From Gnetum montanum (Eukaryota; Streptophyta; Gnetopsida; Gnetales; Gnetaceae), in NCBI GenBank assembly GCA_015680685.1, contig MNCI01021399.1:645873-709872 (forward strand): DNA of 64,000 nt, given 5' to 3'. A model generated the notes under the pieces. It was given only the letters and a program-made list of their open reading frames with translations, ran no database searches and had not been told where the DNA came from. How positions within the stretch are numbered: position 1 is the first letter of the stretch; each line of letters begins with the position of its first letter. Positions 33,987 to 46,200 of the stretch are shown in pieces. The position numbers and the translations under genes are program-made.

Positions 33987-36029
33987 TCAGAATAGAGGAT
34001 ATCCCCCATAACTAATCCTTTGAGTATGGCTAGAATTAATAAATGGAAAATTTGGATCCAAGCATTTTGGGAACATTGGAGTCAGGTCATACCCAAACCA
34101 CTAGATGTCCTTTGATGTGGTGGTTGGAATGTACCCAAATTGGGGCTCACACACATGATTAAAGTAGGCATAGTGGGGCAAATTATAAAATGTGATTAAT
34201 TGTTAAGGAGTTGACCCACTATGGCCCTCATGACCGTAAGATGGTATGCAAGGATCAATATGTCTCCTGATGTAGTTATATTCATTGAGCCGCATGGTAG
34301 TTGGAGTATTGATTGGTGGTCTTGATAAGGTAATAGGAGGCATTAAGTTCAAGGCAAAAGATGCACCACTATGTTGAACTTGTGCTGAGTTGAAGGATGT
34401 AGTGGTTTCGGAGCTGTGTTGTGTCCTTCTAAGGTCATGTCTAAAGAAAGGATGCTTTCGACGTTGTGGAGGACCCCCACTACTATTGACAATAGTAGCA
34501 CAAGTAATGTTGGTGGGTTGGTGTTGTGGTGCAAAACCTTCTGGCACAGCTAGTGGTGATGTAGAAGGAGATGAAGAATGAGGATATTGAGGTTGAGGAG
34601 AAGTGTAAGGTACATGAGGTGGTGGTCTTGTTGGAGAGTACATGGGTGGATAGTACTCGGGAGAATGATAACGATGAGGTGAAGTAGAGGATGTTGATCT
34701 AGTTGGAGAAATAGGGTGTTAAACATAATGAAAGTTTGGCATTGGAACATTCGAAGGGTATGATCAATTTGGTGGTGGCCTCCTCCATGACTAGGATTTT
34801 CGTCACTATGGTTGAATACAGTATTTCTGTATGAAATCTGGATGTAGCATTCCTTCCCAATGCTCATGTAAATGTGACACAATTAGGCATTGGCCTTTGG
34901 GGTGATCGTACAGGTAAGCGTCACATTGATATGGGTGATATGCAGTTGAGCTCTTATCATTATTTTCTTCAACCCTTCTTTCCAATTATTGTGTGGTGTC
35001 CTATCCTTTTTCTTGATTTAGCATAGTTTCACCTCTAGTAATGTTGGCATATTCTGTACCTTTTTCATGTACCCATTCTGTCATCTTATTAGTCTTTGCC
35101 TCAATTTCATCTAGTGATTGTAGTATTGGCAAAGATGGTTCCACCTCCTTGAGATGAGTTGATTTATCCTCTTCCTGATTATGGACCTTTGCTAATTTGA
35201 GATTTTGGTCTTTTTGAGATTTTTCAACATTCTCCCATTTAGCCATTTCTCCTTCTTCTTTTTCTACCTGCTTAATAAGCTCTTAAAATTGATGGGTTTG
35301 TAGCTCATATAGTTAACCTAGGGCATACATCCCTAGGGTCTCCCTTGTTTCATTACAGAGCCCATCCATGATGTGATAGATTAGCCTTTCCTCAGAGAAT
35401 CCATAACCTGGGAAATTGTTTAACAATGCATAATATCTTTCTAAGGCCATGTCTAAGGGTTCATGTTGTGCTTGTTTCCATTCTTGGATTTTTCTCCTCA
35501 AGGCTAACACTCTTGCATAAGTTTGATATCTTTCAGTCAAGAGTTCTACCATTGTCGGCCAACACCGAATTGATTTTGGTCTTAAAGACCTGTACCATAC
35601 TTTTGCTTGGCCAACGAGTGTCATCGAAAAGAGCTTAAGTTTTTGCCACCCATTATCAATATTATTTCATACACAGGCATCATGGAAGGCTTGTAAATGA
35701 TGTTGTAGATCTAAATCATAGCCTCTCGAAAATTTGGAAAAGTTTTTTAAATCAAACCTGGGTAGACAGATTTTCTTATGATGCCTGCAGGATATTCAAA
35801 CAACCTCTTGTATATGCATTTAGCTTTTAGTGGCCAGCAGGGATTTATCATTGCTAGGTAGGTTATGAATTTATGAGTTGGGATGATGTTGTCTTCATTT
35901 ATGTACATAGGGAACCCCTACATCAGATTGAGTACTCCAAACTTCATCTTCATCATCGTATAATTTGTTGGTTCTCCAATGAATTGCCTTACTGGTTGTT
36001 GCGTTATCATAGTCTCGTGAGAGAGACAT
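33987..36029 (-). pseudogene. E2 gag polyprotein
   Basis: ATG at 36029 gives MSLSRDYDNATT, the cleanest N terminus in the family, and the frame runs to YGGYPLF-TGA at 33987 (about 680 codons). Domains: acidic start (YDDEDEVWS), HHLQAFHDACV, capsid core at 35624-35313 (MTLVGQAKVWYRSLRP, ERYQTYARVLALRRKIQEW, HEPLDMALERYYALLNNFPG), charged helix (35246-35001), knuckle-like CDAYLYDHPKGQC (first-pair Cys changed), and a Pro/Ser/Thr/His tail (34643-34203: TRPPPHVPYTSPQPQYPH). Only a handful of stops (e.g. 35315, 35285) separate it from an intact frame, making it the least damaged gag here. No protease domain. Confidence 0.87.
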
Positions 36030-36143
36030 TATTGTGAATTTATGTGTGAATTAGTTGCAATTACTTCTTTCTAAAAAATATATCATCAAGGCTTCATTAT
36101 AGTGATCTTGGATGATGTAACTAATCTAAATAACTAGCATCAT

Positions 36144-36160
36144 CCTTAATAACAATGCCA
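36144..36160 (-). other. E2 primer-binding site relic
   Basis: Minus strand TTGGCATTGTTATTAAGGATG next to the 5' LTR, at the same place and with the same following text (GATGATGCTAG) as in E1 and E4. Confidence 0.6.
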
Positions 36161-36161
36161 A

Positions 36162-37028
36162 TGATGAGTGGCTAGGTACCCCTACACTCAACCATACGAA
36201 TACAAGCGTTCATGCACGATCCAGTCGAACTCCACAGATAGACTAGTTGTGCTATCTAGATAATTACACGTTGATCACAATTTGCTATCTTCCCACTTGG
36301 ACTAGTATTTACTTTGTCACATACGGTTTAGGCTAGAGTGAGGCGAATGATGTGATCCTAAACTAGCGTTGCTCCTAGAGACAATGGAAAATAATCTTGT
36401 TTAAAGCTAATAGGTAATGAGAAGTATAATCTAAAGTAGCCTAAGTGCGATGAGTATCTATCCTTGATCATATGTACACATCTTGAACCTCATGTACTAC
36501 TTTTGGGATTACCAAGTGCACATTATTTAAACACTCCTAAATACTCTACTAAGTTACCAAGTAGTTACACTTCAATGTTTGTGATTAAGTCGTGCTCATT
36601 CTTCATTTAACAATAGGAATAGTAAATGATAGTAAAGAAATATTAACCAAAAAAACAATAAATAATAATAACAATAATAATTAAAAAATTAAAGGCTAAG
36701 TGACTGCTACAATGATGGAGTAATCTCAATCTTTATTGCTGGTCATGTGCATTTCCAAGTACGTCACACTTGAATAAAGGTTCCATACAATTACAATCAT
36801 CACATTGCGGGCATGCACTGGGGAAAAAACTAAAATGAATTGAAAACTGACAAAAAAGACACTATTCTAACACTTACTGACTCCCTCTTTCCTATGTGCC
36901 CAAATGTGTATTTATAGGCTTACACAGGAATCACGATATCGTGTATCCGATATCATTATCCAGGCTGCGATATCGCGTACCCAATATCACGGATCTAATA
37001 TCGGAGCCTGGAAAATCATGATTCATCA
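36162..37028 (-). repeat. E2 5' LTR (right copy)
   Basis: TGATGAGTGGCTAGGTACC...GATTCATCA. TATA box CTATAAATAC at 36907-36917 (minus strand). U3 36930-37010 with CGATATCGTG, CGATATCGCG and related palindromes, less decayed than in the left copy. Confidence 0.92.
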
Positions 37029-37033
37029 CTTAT
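37029..37033. repeat. Target-site duplication of E2, right (CTTAT)
   Basis: Perfect match to 28150-28154. Confidence 0.9.
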
Positions 37034-37339
37034 CCTACTCTTCCCATGTCTCACAACTATCTCATAACTTGTTATTCATTACCTCCATGCTTGTGATTAT
37101 GTATTATTGCTTGTTTTGAGTTTGCATCATAGCACCCAAGAATCTCTCATAAACTAATAAGAGGAAGCCTTGGGATTGCACCTCATCATATTACATCCAT
37201 GGAGGTATGATTCTAAATTTTTCCATCTCATCCCTCAAAAATTTAATTTTTTTAAAAAAAATTTCTTTCCTCTTCTTCATGACCAATAACTTTGTAGTAA
37301 GGTCCATTACTGCATTAGATTGCTTTGTTGTTAGAGAGG
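37034..37339 (-). pseudogene. Antisense ORF, exon-like piece g between E2 and E3
   Basis: Minus strand: SLTTKQSNAVMDLTTKLLVM, KKRKEIFFKKIKFLRDEMEK and FRIIPPWM-stop, then further open stretches (GFLLLVYERFLGAMM). If E3 and one copy of its duplication are removed, this frame runs straight on from the piece at 47766-47880 without a shift, so E3 landed inside an exon. Confidence 0.5.
37335..37339. repeat. Target-site duplication of E3, left (AGAGG)
   Basis: Matches AGAGG at 47761-47765. Confidence 0.9.
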
Positions 37340-38244
37340 TGATGAGCGGTGGAATATCCAACATCCAAGCATATAAGATATGAGTGTTCACGCACAATCC
37401 CAGTCATATTCTGTAGATAAGGCAATGTGATTATGCAAGTAATTAGTTAGAGTTTGAGATCATTTTCTCCCCATGTGATCTAGAGAAGTCAAGGCATATG
37501 GTTTAACTCATGATGAGGTATATAATAGATGATGTTGTGTTGGCCATGATTCTCCTAGAAAACGTAAGGTAAGAGTTCTAAATCTAAGTAATGGTAAAAA
37601 GATCTAATCTAGCCTATGCAATGAGAATCTAGTCTTAACCTTCCATTCACACCTTGTACTTCATGTAACTACTATTGGGATTACCAAGTACCACACTATT
37701 AGGTAGACCAAGTGATAGTACTAATGGGTTACCAAGTAGTTACACTTAAGTGTTCGAGATCAATCATACTCATTTGGCGTAACAACAAGACTAGTAAAGT
37801 GCATTAATAGTAAATCATTAACTAATGAGAATAATAATTATTAAGCTACGTGAAAACAAAAAAATTATTCTAAGTGTAAATAATAAAGAATAAGTGATGT
37901 TGCAATGATGTAGAGTAATCTCGATCATTATTTATATGTATGAAATATGTCTAAGTACATCTCACTCAAATAAAGACTCCATTCAATTACAAAACATCAC
38001 ACTACGATCATGCACTCATAAGTGCTAAGTGCTAAAACTAAGAAAATAAACTAACATAATTTTGCTAAGTGTGAAATGAAACTATGTGCGAATGGTACAC
38101 CTAAGTGTTGTATTTATAGGCCCACACATGTTTGTGATATCAGATACGTGACATCCTATCTTGTGTCCTGATATCAAGGATCTGATATCAAAGCTTTGAT
38201 ATCATATACCCAATATCTTGGTTGAGAAAAATATCAATTTATCA
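37340..38244 (-). repeat. E3 3' LTR (left copy)
   Basis: TGATGAGCGGTGGAATATCC...CAATTTATCA. Minus strand: U3 with five or six GATATC palindromes (38135-38225), TATA box CTATAAATAC (38110-38120). The 5' part differs from E1/E2 (GGAATATCC instead of GGTACCCC), defining a separate subfamily. Confidence 0.92.
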
Positions 38245-38254
38245 CACCCCCATG
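38245..38254 (-). other. E3 3' polypurine tract
   Basis: Minus strand AGTCATGGGGGTG abutting the LTR. Confidence 0.75.
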
Positions 38255-38439
38255 ACTGATTGAAAACTCATCCTCAAGTTAAAACAAAATGAGGATGAAG
38301 TTCCTTAAAAAATTGGGAGGTAGATTTACATGACACTAAGTCTTATATACATGACTCTCTAATGCTACAGTAGAGTTTACAAAAATGACACATTTCATGA
38401 CATGACAAATTTACAAAAATAAAAAAAATTGGCAATGTT

Positions 38440-41165
38440 GGATGTAGCTTTAAGTGGTTCCAAGTGGTAGTGGCTCTTTCATTGGTTGCTTCCTATTATC
38501 ATCAAGCTTATGGAATCTATATCAATTTAGGAGCACCTAAAGCTTTCCTTCTTCCATTCTAGGATTGTAAACCATCCATGTTGATGAACCAATGTTTGAT
38601 GGAATTAGCACATCCCATGGGCATGGCAACTGTGAAAACGTTTGGTTTGTTTTGACATACCAAGTTGCGAATTGCCTCCTTTCTTCCTCAAATGCTCTAG
38701 TGTTTTCTCTTAATTCATGATAGTCTGATAGTCTTCTATCTAGGTTTACTATTACATCTTTCTACCCATGGTAGCTAGCCTTTACTACTTCTAGTTCTGA
38801 GTTTTCTACTTGGAGTTTTTGCAAAACATCTTTTCAATTTGCAAACTATTTTTCATATAATGCATAGGTGGCTACTACTTGTTGGTCCAACTCATTTCTA
38901 GGCCTACCTACTATTAACATGGTAGGATTACCATAATGAAGATTAGCTAATCCCATGTACTCTTTCAAATCCTCAATTTTCAAGTCTTTATTTTTCACTT
39001 CTACCTAGTGGACAAGGGCATAGCTATCTAGGATGGGTTGCCAATCAGGATTTTGCATTAATATGGAATTGATTCTATTCTTTGTCATCTAGATTTATTT
39101 CTCACTGATTTTTTTGAACATGGCCACCTAATCTTAAAAGTGTTCCTTGAGCTTCTCATGTTTCTTTGCCTCATTTTTCCATGTGCTAATTTCAATGGCT
39201 AATTTTTGTTAAATGGTTCATACCTCCTTCATAGTGAGGGTTCTATTTTCTCTTACAAGGTAGCTCATGTCTTGGTTGACCATCACCAATTTTTCCCTTA
39301 ATTGGTGGATGCTCTCCTCTATGATGTTTTTCTATTTCTCCATAGTGGTTAACCTTAGGTTGTTAGGAGTAAGTTACTTATTTTCTTCTTGACCTATGGT
39401 AAGTACCTTCACATATACATATGTCTATGCTTTAGCTACAAAGGCATTCCATACCACTTTCTCCTTCTCATATATCAATTTTTTATTCTACTCAATCAAT
39501 CTGCTCTGTTCTAAATTGCTCAATTTGGTCAGGTAAAAAACATTATGTGGGATTTCTTCTTTTAGCTCTTAAGGCTACTAGCTCTTCTTGTAGTTTTAGG
39601 ACTTTTGCTTATGCATGCTCTACCTTGGTCTCTGTCATGACTATTTTTTCTTTGGTAGTTATGAGTTTAGACTGTACTATAGTGACATCATTAGGGATGT
39701 CAAAAAGTGTTGTCATTACTTGTCCTATCTATAATATCCTATCAAGCACATCCTCATGATCAATAGAAGTCATTGAGATTATAGCTAACATCTAAGAATC
39801 TCTGGGTCTAGTTAGATCCACTAGTAGTACAATAGGTAGATTGAAGGATTCTTTAATATGGTCAGTCTTCACGTCTACTACTCCCATTGCATCTTGGTGC
39901 TGAATTATCACTATTGTATCTTCTTCTCCTATCTTTAGCATCACTTGGGATGATGAAGCATTCCTAAAGATTTGTTGTGATCATACCTCTCTTCTTAACT
40001 GCAATGAAATCTACCCACTTTCTAGATCAATTAAAATTGTGGATCTGATGGCACTATTGATAACTCTATATAGATTAGTCTCTTCCCTAGTTTTCTAGCT
40101 GATTATTTCTATAATCTACTACAAATGGCTCATTGATAGTCTATAGTCTTGCAACAGTGGAACTTGCTAGTTTTCTTATCCTTATTGCTACTGTTGGTTA
40201 TTGGGCCCAACTTACTCTTGTCATTGCTCTTGTTCCACATCATGATCCTCCCTTGGTGGTTTTGGTTTAAGTAACTTAGTGTATGAAGCATTTTGGGCTC
40301 TCATTAGAACATCATTGGTATATCCTAGGATTCCAACTTGCTTGCACAGCTTCCTGATAAGGTAAGGAAATGGAATTATTAGCTTGCTTTCCTTTCTTTC
40401 TTCAAATCACCTTTGTATTTCCATAAAATAGAGTTGTGCAAGGTTGGCATTGTACTTTCCCATCAAGACTACACTTCCCCTAGCTGCATAAGTTGATAGT
40501 TAATTGAGTACTTTTGTTGGAAACAGATGATAAGTGTTGATTTTAAAGTATATTCTCTCCTCCAAAGTTAGTTTATTATAACCTTTTATCCTCTTTGTCA
40601 TAAGTTTGTTTCAACTATAACTTTCTATTTTCATGATCATAGCATGTGGATAGATGTGCAACCCATGCCCCTTTGTTGGGTATGCTCAGGGCTTCTATAA
40701 TTGCCTTAATTGAGAATGACACTAAGACTCCTCCAATGTTGACAGTAGTACCCTCTTCCATGTTGTGCCAAAACTAGTAAGTAGTTTTTCCAAGGTACCA
40801 TTCACCATTTTTTGATAATATGGGCCATACTGGTGATGCTTCAAGTTGCATTTGCACCACTTTAGGAACAAATTCCATGCATGGGCCAAAGTTCATTTCC
40901 ACAATCACCGTGATCAAGATGGATCTTTCTTGAATTACTTAGAGGTAGTCATGTGACAACATGAGGTGTTGCTCTTTGACTTGTGGTTCATCTACCTTTC
41001 CTTAGGCCAATTTTACTTTAGCAGGAGTGTCTTGATGAATGCTAAACAATTATGTTTCCTACTTCTTGTGTTCTAGTTCTTGGCCTCCATTTCAACCTCT
41101 ACATTGGCCTCTTGGTTACTTGCTTGCTCCTTGTGAAGGTCCTCCTCCCCTCTTCTTGGGGTCAT
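38440..41165 (-). pseudogene. E3 ORF2, decayed
   Basis: Colinear with E2's ORF2 along its whole length, from ATG 41165 (GATTGTAG-ATGACCCCAAGAAG) to about 38440. Matching segments include the equivalents of 'NFGPCMEFVPKVV', 'GRVLVSFSIKAI', 'KAQNASYTKLLKP' and the coiled coil, but there are many stops. Retention of the same two-part layout (globular N-terminal domain, long coiled coil) in a divergent subfamily shows ORF2 is an old, shared part of these elements and not a one-off capture. Confidence 0.65.
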
Positions 41166-41697
41166 CTACAATCATTAAGAAATTAGAATTACGAAGGTTT
41201 TTCCATGTATTCTTAATAGTTTCATACCTTACTCATACCCTTAGTTTCATTAAGTTCTTAGTTGCTATGAATGTAGAGTTAGAAAAATTTTCAAAAAGTT
41301 ACTCCTTAGGTATTAATCTCTTGATAACATTTCACAATTGCTTAATTTGTCCCTATGTATGATGGTTATTGGTCCTTAAGATTATTAATTGAGTATTTTA
41401 GATTTAGTATGTTTGATTATTCTTTAAAAATTCAATCTTGTATGTCACATTTACCCTTAAAGTACCTTCCAGGCATTAGAATTTTTCAAAAATCGACTTA
41501 GATTTTCCTCACTAGCACCCCCCATGACTAAGTTAAGCACTTTAGGACTAGATAGGTTCAAAAGTCATTAAAATTGGAATGATATTGATTAAGTTATGGC
41601 TTGGAAAATCTATGAGGTTACAGCTTAGATTGAAAAAGAAAATTCAAAAAATCTTCCTTGCTGCAAATGAAAAATGATGAAAAAAGTTTCTAAGTCC
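41166..41697 (-). other. E3 ORF2 leader with internal G-tract
   Basis: About 530 bp, non-coding. Minus strand TTAGTCATGGGGGGTGCTAG (about 41513-41530) is nearly the same as the element's own 3' polypurine tract AGTCATGGGGGTG. Confidence 0.6.
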
Positions 41698-41775
41698 TCG
41701 CATATATATAGCTTTTGTGGGACCTAATATCGAGGATTTGATATCGATGCACACGTGATATCAGGGCCTAAGAAA
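41698..41775 (-). promoter_or_regulatory. E3 internal U3-like promoter module before ORF2
   Basis: Minus strand: CCCTGATATCACGTG, ATCGATATCAAATCC, TCGATATTAGG, then GCTATATATATGCG. Three GATAT(C/T) repeats followed by TATA, the arrangement of the LTR U3. ORF2 starts about 530 bp downstream, the same distance as in E2. A CACGTG box overlaps one repeat. Confidence 0.6.
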
Positions 41776-42064
41776 ATGCATTTTTAATGAGGATTGGATG
41801 GAAAACATTGATTCTTTTGGATGTTTGGAAGGGTTTAAGGTAGCTCTGAGGGTTTGGATGATGAAAACATACTTATTTTTGTTAAAAATTTGTCATTGGA
41901 AGTTCATAGAGAACAAATCTCATGCTATGAAGTTCATAAGTTAGGTAAGAAGGGTAATGAATTCCTATTTGTAGAACAGAGATTGTAAGTGATATGGGAA
42001 GTGTTTATTGATATTTCAAAGGTTCAAGATGATGTTTAATTGCTTGGTAGGTATAAGATACAAC

Positions 42065-42991
42065 AATTATATAAGTGGGTCCTCGCCAAAGTAGCCTCTT
42101 ACCCTTAATGCCCCTGTATAACCACACCTAGAAATGTCCTTAGGCACTTAAGGAGTTGAATGTAACACAAACGTGTTTAGCAAAACACACATGTTAGTAC
42201 CACCAATTTGGGAAAATAACACTATGTTACACAAAATCACAAGTTATGACTATTCAAACATTAAGATGAGATAGACTTAGAAGGGACTACAGAAATCGAG
42301 ACGTGAGGTGTCTTACCATAGGCATAATAAATTCTTGTGTTTTATTAGTGGCTAAAGTAATCATTATCCTTTCTATCTAAGATTCAAGCCAAGTCCAAAC
42401 CACATTCTAGTGACATCACATTATTTCATTTCTTGGAATTACAATCATAAGACTATTAATGTTACAAGGGGTTTTGTCACTTAGTGTATTATCCAAGGGA
42501 GGAGTTTTATTCATGGCACTTCCTTTTTATTTTTAGATTTTTGAGAAGCTGCCTACCTTCAGGCATGGGTAACATGTCTTTCCAATGGGATCCCCAAAAT
42601 TTATTTTGTGCTCTTTTATTTTTTAGCTATGTTAACCTTTGAAGGTAGCACTTATTTAACACTTACTCCCATTTTTTGTTAGATCTATAAGGATATAATA
42701 CAACCTTAGTAACATAATATAACTCACAATAATAATCTAAAAAGAACCCACAGATCCCCTTGATGTTACACCCTTTACATTCTCTCTTGGTTTTTCACTT
42801 TTTTGTCTAGGCACAATGATCATAATTTTATTCTTAGTTGTATGATAGAAAAGAATATCATTATGGCCATGGTAAGAACCTCTTATTAATGGAATGGATG
42901 GATGGATGATGTGGGCTCACTCTGTAAATAATTAGTGCCTTATGACTTGATAACATAGAGAAATCTTTACCTTATTGGACTACATCTTGCC
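42065..42991 (-). other. E3 conserved non-coding block between gag and ORF2
   Basis: Landmarks as in E1/E2: GTGGGTCCTCGCCAAAGTAG, TGTCCTTAGGCACTTAAGG, GGGACTACAGAAATCGAGAC, CCTTCAGGCATGGGTAACATG, CACAATGATCATAATTTTA and GATGTGGGCTCACTCTG. Confidence 0.7.
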
Positions 42992-42997
42992 TTTATT
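42992..42997 (-). terminator. E3 internal polyadenylation signal after gag-protease
   Basis: AATAAA within CATTGAATAAAGGCAAG on the minus strand, at the position matching E1 22434 and E2 33853. Confidence 0.5.
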
Positions 42998-43254
42998 CAA
43001 TGTGTCTTATTAACAATCAAAATTATTTAAAAATGGTTTGGAAGTAAGCATAAAATAAATAGAAAAGATATTAAAAATTATGAAAAAGTGTAAAGAATGA
43101 AAAACGTTAAAGAATTGAAAAATATAAAAGAATATGAAAAATTAAAGAAATGGGAAAGTATAGAAAATAAGAAAATGTCAAAGAATGTAAAAAATAAAAA
43201 GAATTATAAAACAAAAAAATAGAAAAATCACTTATTAATTCCAAAATCAATGTA

Positions 43255-46200
43255 AAGTATCTCCCCCATGATTGAACTCATGGGCAAGTATTCAGAAAAT
43301 GCTCCCTAGATCTCTTGGGTCATACACTGTAGGCAGTTCACCTACCATCTTTAGTGATATAACTTTTCAATTATCATCCCATGTAATTTTGATGGTAGTA
43401 GAGTTATGATCAGTCCAATTCCTATTTTCTTTTCCCTTCAATGTATGATTATGGGTTAATCATTTCGTTTTTGGGCTTTTAGTGTCATGTTCTTAGTTTG
43501 GGAATTAGTAAGTGGTTTAGATGTTCCCGTGCATGTGTTAGATAGTTGTTGGTTCTCTATTAGTAGCCACAAGGTGTCTTTTGGTTTGGTGGCCTCTGCT
43601 CTTTCGATTGCACATGTTCACTTTTCACTATTGTGAACTGTTGTGCTGACTGTGTCAACATTCTAAAGTGTTAGTCCACTATTTCACCCTTTACTTGCAG
43701 TAGTAATGCATGGAATTATTTGCATGTGTATGGCTCCATGCATGTATTTTTTAGATATCTCAATAGATAGATCCCTCATATTTAAATTAGCATTGAATAT
43801 TCTAAGCCATGGCCTCCCCATGATAATTGGGAATTCCTTGTCATCATTCTTCACTTTGATTACTAGGAAGTCTACTGGATAGGGCCACCCACTGATAGTG
43901 GTTAATACATTTTCTATTTGTCCCAAAGGACTAGTGATAGATTGATTTGCAAGCTCCAACATGATATTGCACTCCTTCAGAGATGGTAGGTTCCATCTTT
44001 GATATATTTCGTAAGATATCAGATTTTCCCTAGAATTGGAGTCTAATAGAGATTTGCATGGTAGATTTCTAGCCACTCGTAGATAAATCAAAGGAATTCT
44101 TGGATCAATTCTCTTCTTTGGAAGTGGCCCTGCCTTGATCCAATTGGTGGCCATTTTCTGTAAGCATGACAGTTTGAATGTTTTTGTTTGAAGATAATGG
44201 AAGCTTGTCTTTGGCAAGAGAATCTATTATAGGAAAAGTTGGTTTCAATGAAGTTCTAAGTCTACTAGCCTTTTCTAGACTTGTTCTTAAGAAATGATGC
44301 TTCTTTATTTGGCCCTTTGTGTTTTTGATAAGATCCTTTATTTGTATGTTCATTACCCTTGAAGCTTTCCTTTGTTGTGGTTATGATGGAAATTCACCTT
44401 GCATGATAGGTGGTGGCACTGGTGGTGAAGGATTAATTGGATGTTCATTTGAAGAATTAGGGGTTGGTGGATGCATGTGCAAGTTCAAATCTATTCTTAG
44501 TAGCATTAGTCTATGATATTCTAGTGGATAATACTATGGAATCTAAACAATTACATTGGCTAGTGAGATCGGACATTGGACATAGTATCCATAAGGATCA
44601 AGTTGTTGGTATGGATACTATTGCATTGGTAATGGAATTGCCCATGTCTATAGTTGTTGCCATTACTACTAATATTGCTCCTGTGGTTGAGGGAAGCTCC
44701 ACTTGGATAATAAGTTGGTTGAAAAGGTTCCTTAGTATTACCTTGAGGATAAGGAAGTCTTTTGGGTCCTTTTTTTGACAAAGCTTGGATTGAGTGCATA
44801 TTTTCTAGATTATTACAAGTGAGCCATAATAGAGAAACACCCCTTAGGATGTTCATACTAGCACACCTTTCATCCATTCTCTTCCTCTAAATTAGAGTTA
44901 GTGTACCCTTCAATGGTAATGACTTTTTCTTTTTGTTTGTAACTATCTCATCCATAATTTCTTTTCTTCTTCTTTTCTTTGCCCCTATTCAATGCTTGTT
45001 CAGTCTTTTCCTTTATAATATTTAAAGCTGTTGCAAATTTCTCATCCACTAAATCTTAGACTCTCTACCTTGGCTACAATGTCACTTATAGACTTTTAGA
45101 TTGGTAGAGTCTTTTGCTAGATGACATCATCCAAGGTTTCATCCTTTTGTTTGTCACATATTCATAAATCCCTCTTCTAGATTAATGGATCTCTATTGTA
45201 CTCTTCAGATAATTCCCTTTTTTCTAAGTTCACCTTCCTCTTTTGCCACTTGGTTGATCATTCTTTGAATATGATGGATGGTTAATTCCAACAATCTTCC
45301 TTGGGCGTAAACCCCAAGGGTCTCTTTGGTTTTTCTTCTTAGCCCATATATGATGTGCCTAAGATGTTCCTTTGATGAAAATCCATGGCCTAGGCATTCA
45401 TGTAATAGTAAATAATATATGCCCATTCTCGCATTAAAGGTTTCATGAGTTCCTTATTTCCAGCGCTAGATTTTTTTTTCGATTTAACACTCATGAATAG
45501 GTATGGTATTTGTAATTAAAGATTTCAAGCATGTTACTCTAGCATCTAATGGATTCAGGTTCTAGTGACTTATACCATCTCTTCTCCTCTTTTACAAGTG
45601 TTCTAGGAAACAACTTCAATTTTTGCCAATCACTCTCTATGTTTTGAAGGGCATAGGCATTGTGGAATGCTTGAAGATGATGTTGTGGATTTGCATTGTA
45701 ACCACCTAAAAATTATGAAATGTTGTTTATGTATAGACATTTAATTTGAATATATCTCATGTGCCTATTTGGTATGTAAACAACTTCTTGAATATTGATC
45801 ATGCTTCAAGTTTCCATAAGGGATTCATCATTGTGATTAGGTTTGTATGCTCTATTGTAGCAGTGACCCCTTCTATGCTCATGCCTCTCTTGATCCTCTC
45901 CTCATATTCTTCATTTACATTCTTCATATTTTGAATTAGAGTACCTTAAATATCTACCATGATGACCATGAGTTCACCTTTCTTTCCTATCAGACTCCCA
46001 GTACTTGTGTCATCTCCTATCAAAGTCCTTTGATGATTGCAATGAGGTTGATGAAGTAGCAAGAGAAAAATGGTAGTTGGTTCTCCTTTCATAACTCTTG
46101 TATGTTTCTCTGTAAGATTTAGTAGGAACCCTTGAACTAGAGTCTTTCTTGTATCTTGAGTCAGTAGCCTCCCTCTTCTATGTCTCTATTAGAGTAGAAT

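Larger units (their letters stand above)
28155..37028 (-). mobile_element. E2: complete LTR retrotransposon with gag and long ORF2, no pol
   Basis: 8874 bp with LTRs 28155-29031 and 36162-37028 and duplication CTTAT. Minus-strand order: 5' LTR, PBS, gag (36029-33987), AATAAA (33858), conserved block, internal U3-like promoter module (32505-32575), internal G-tract (32296-32310), ORF2 (31982-29183), polypurine tract, 3' LTR. It is the best guide to the family's ORF2. No RT, RNase H or integrase seen. It interrupts the antisense ORF of the host element. Confidence 0.93.

Noticed and set aside
34203-34643. A stand-alone Pro-rich cell-wall-like protein (146 residues)
   Set aside because: It is in frame with, and at the position of, the Pro/Ser-rich tail of E2 gag, and the same tail occurs in E1.
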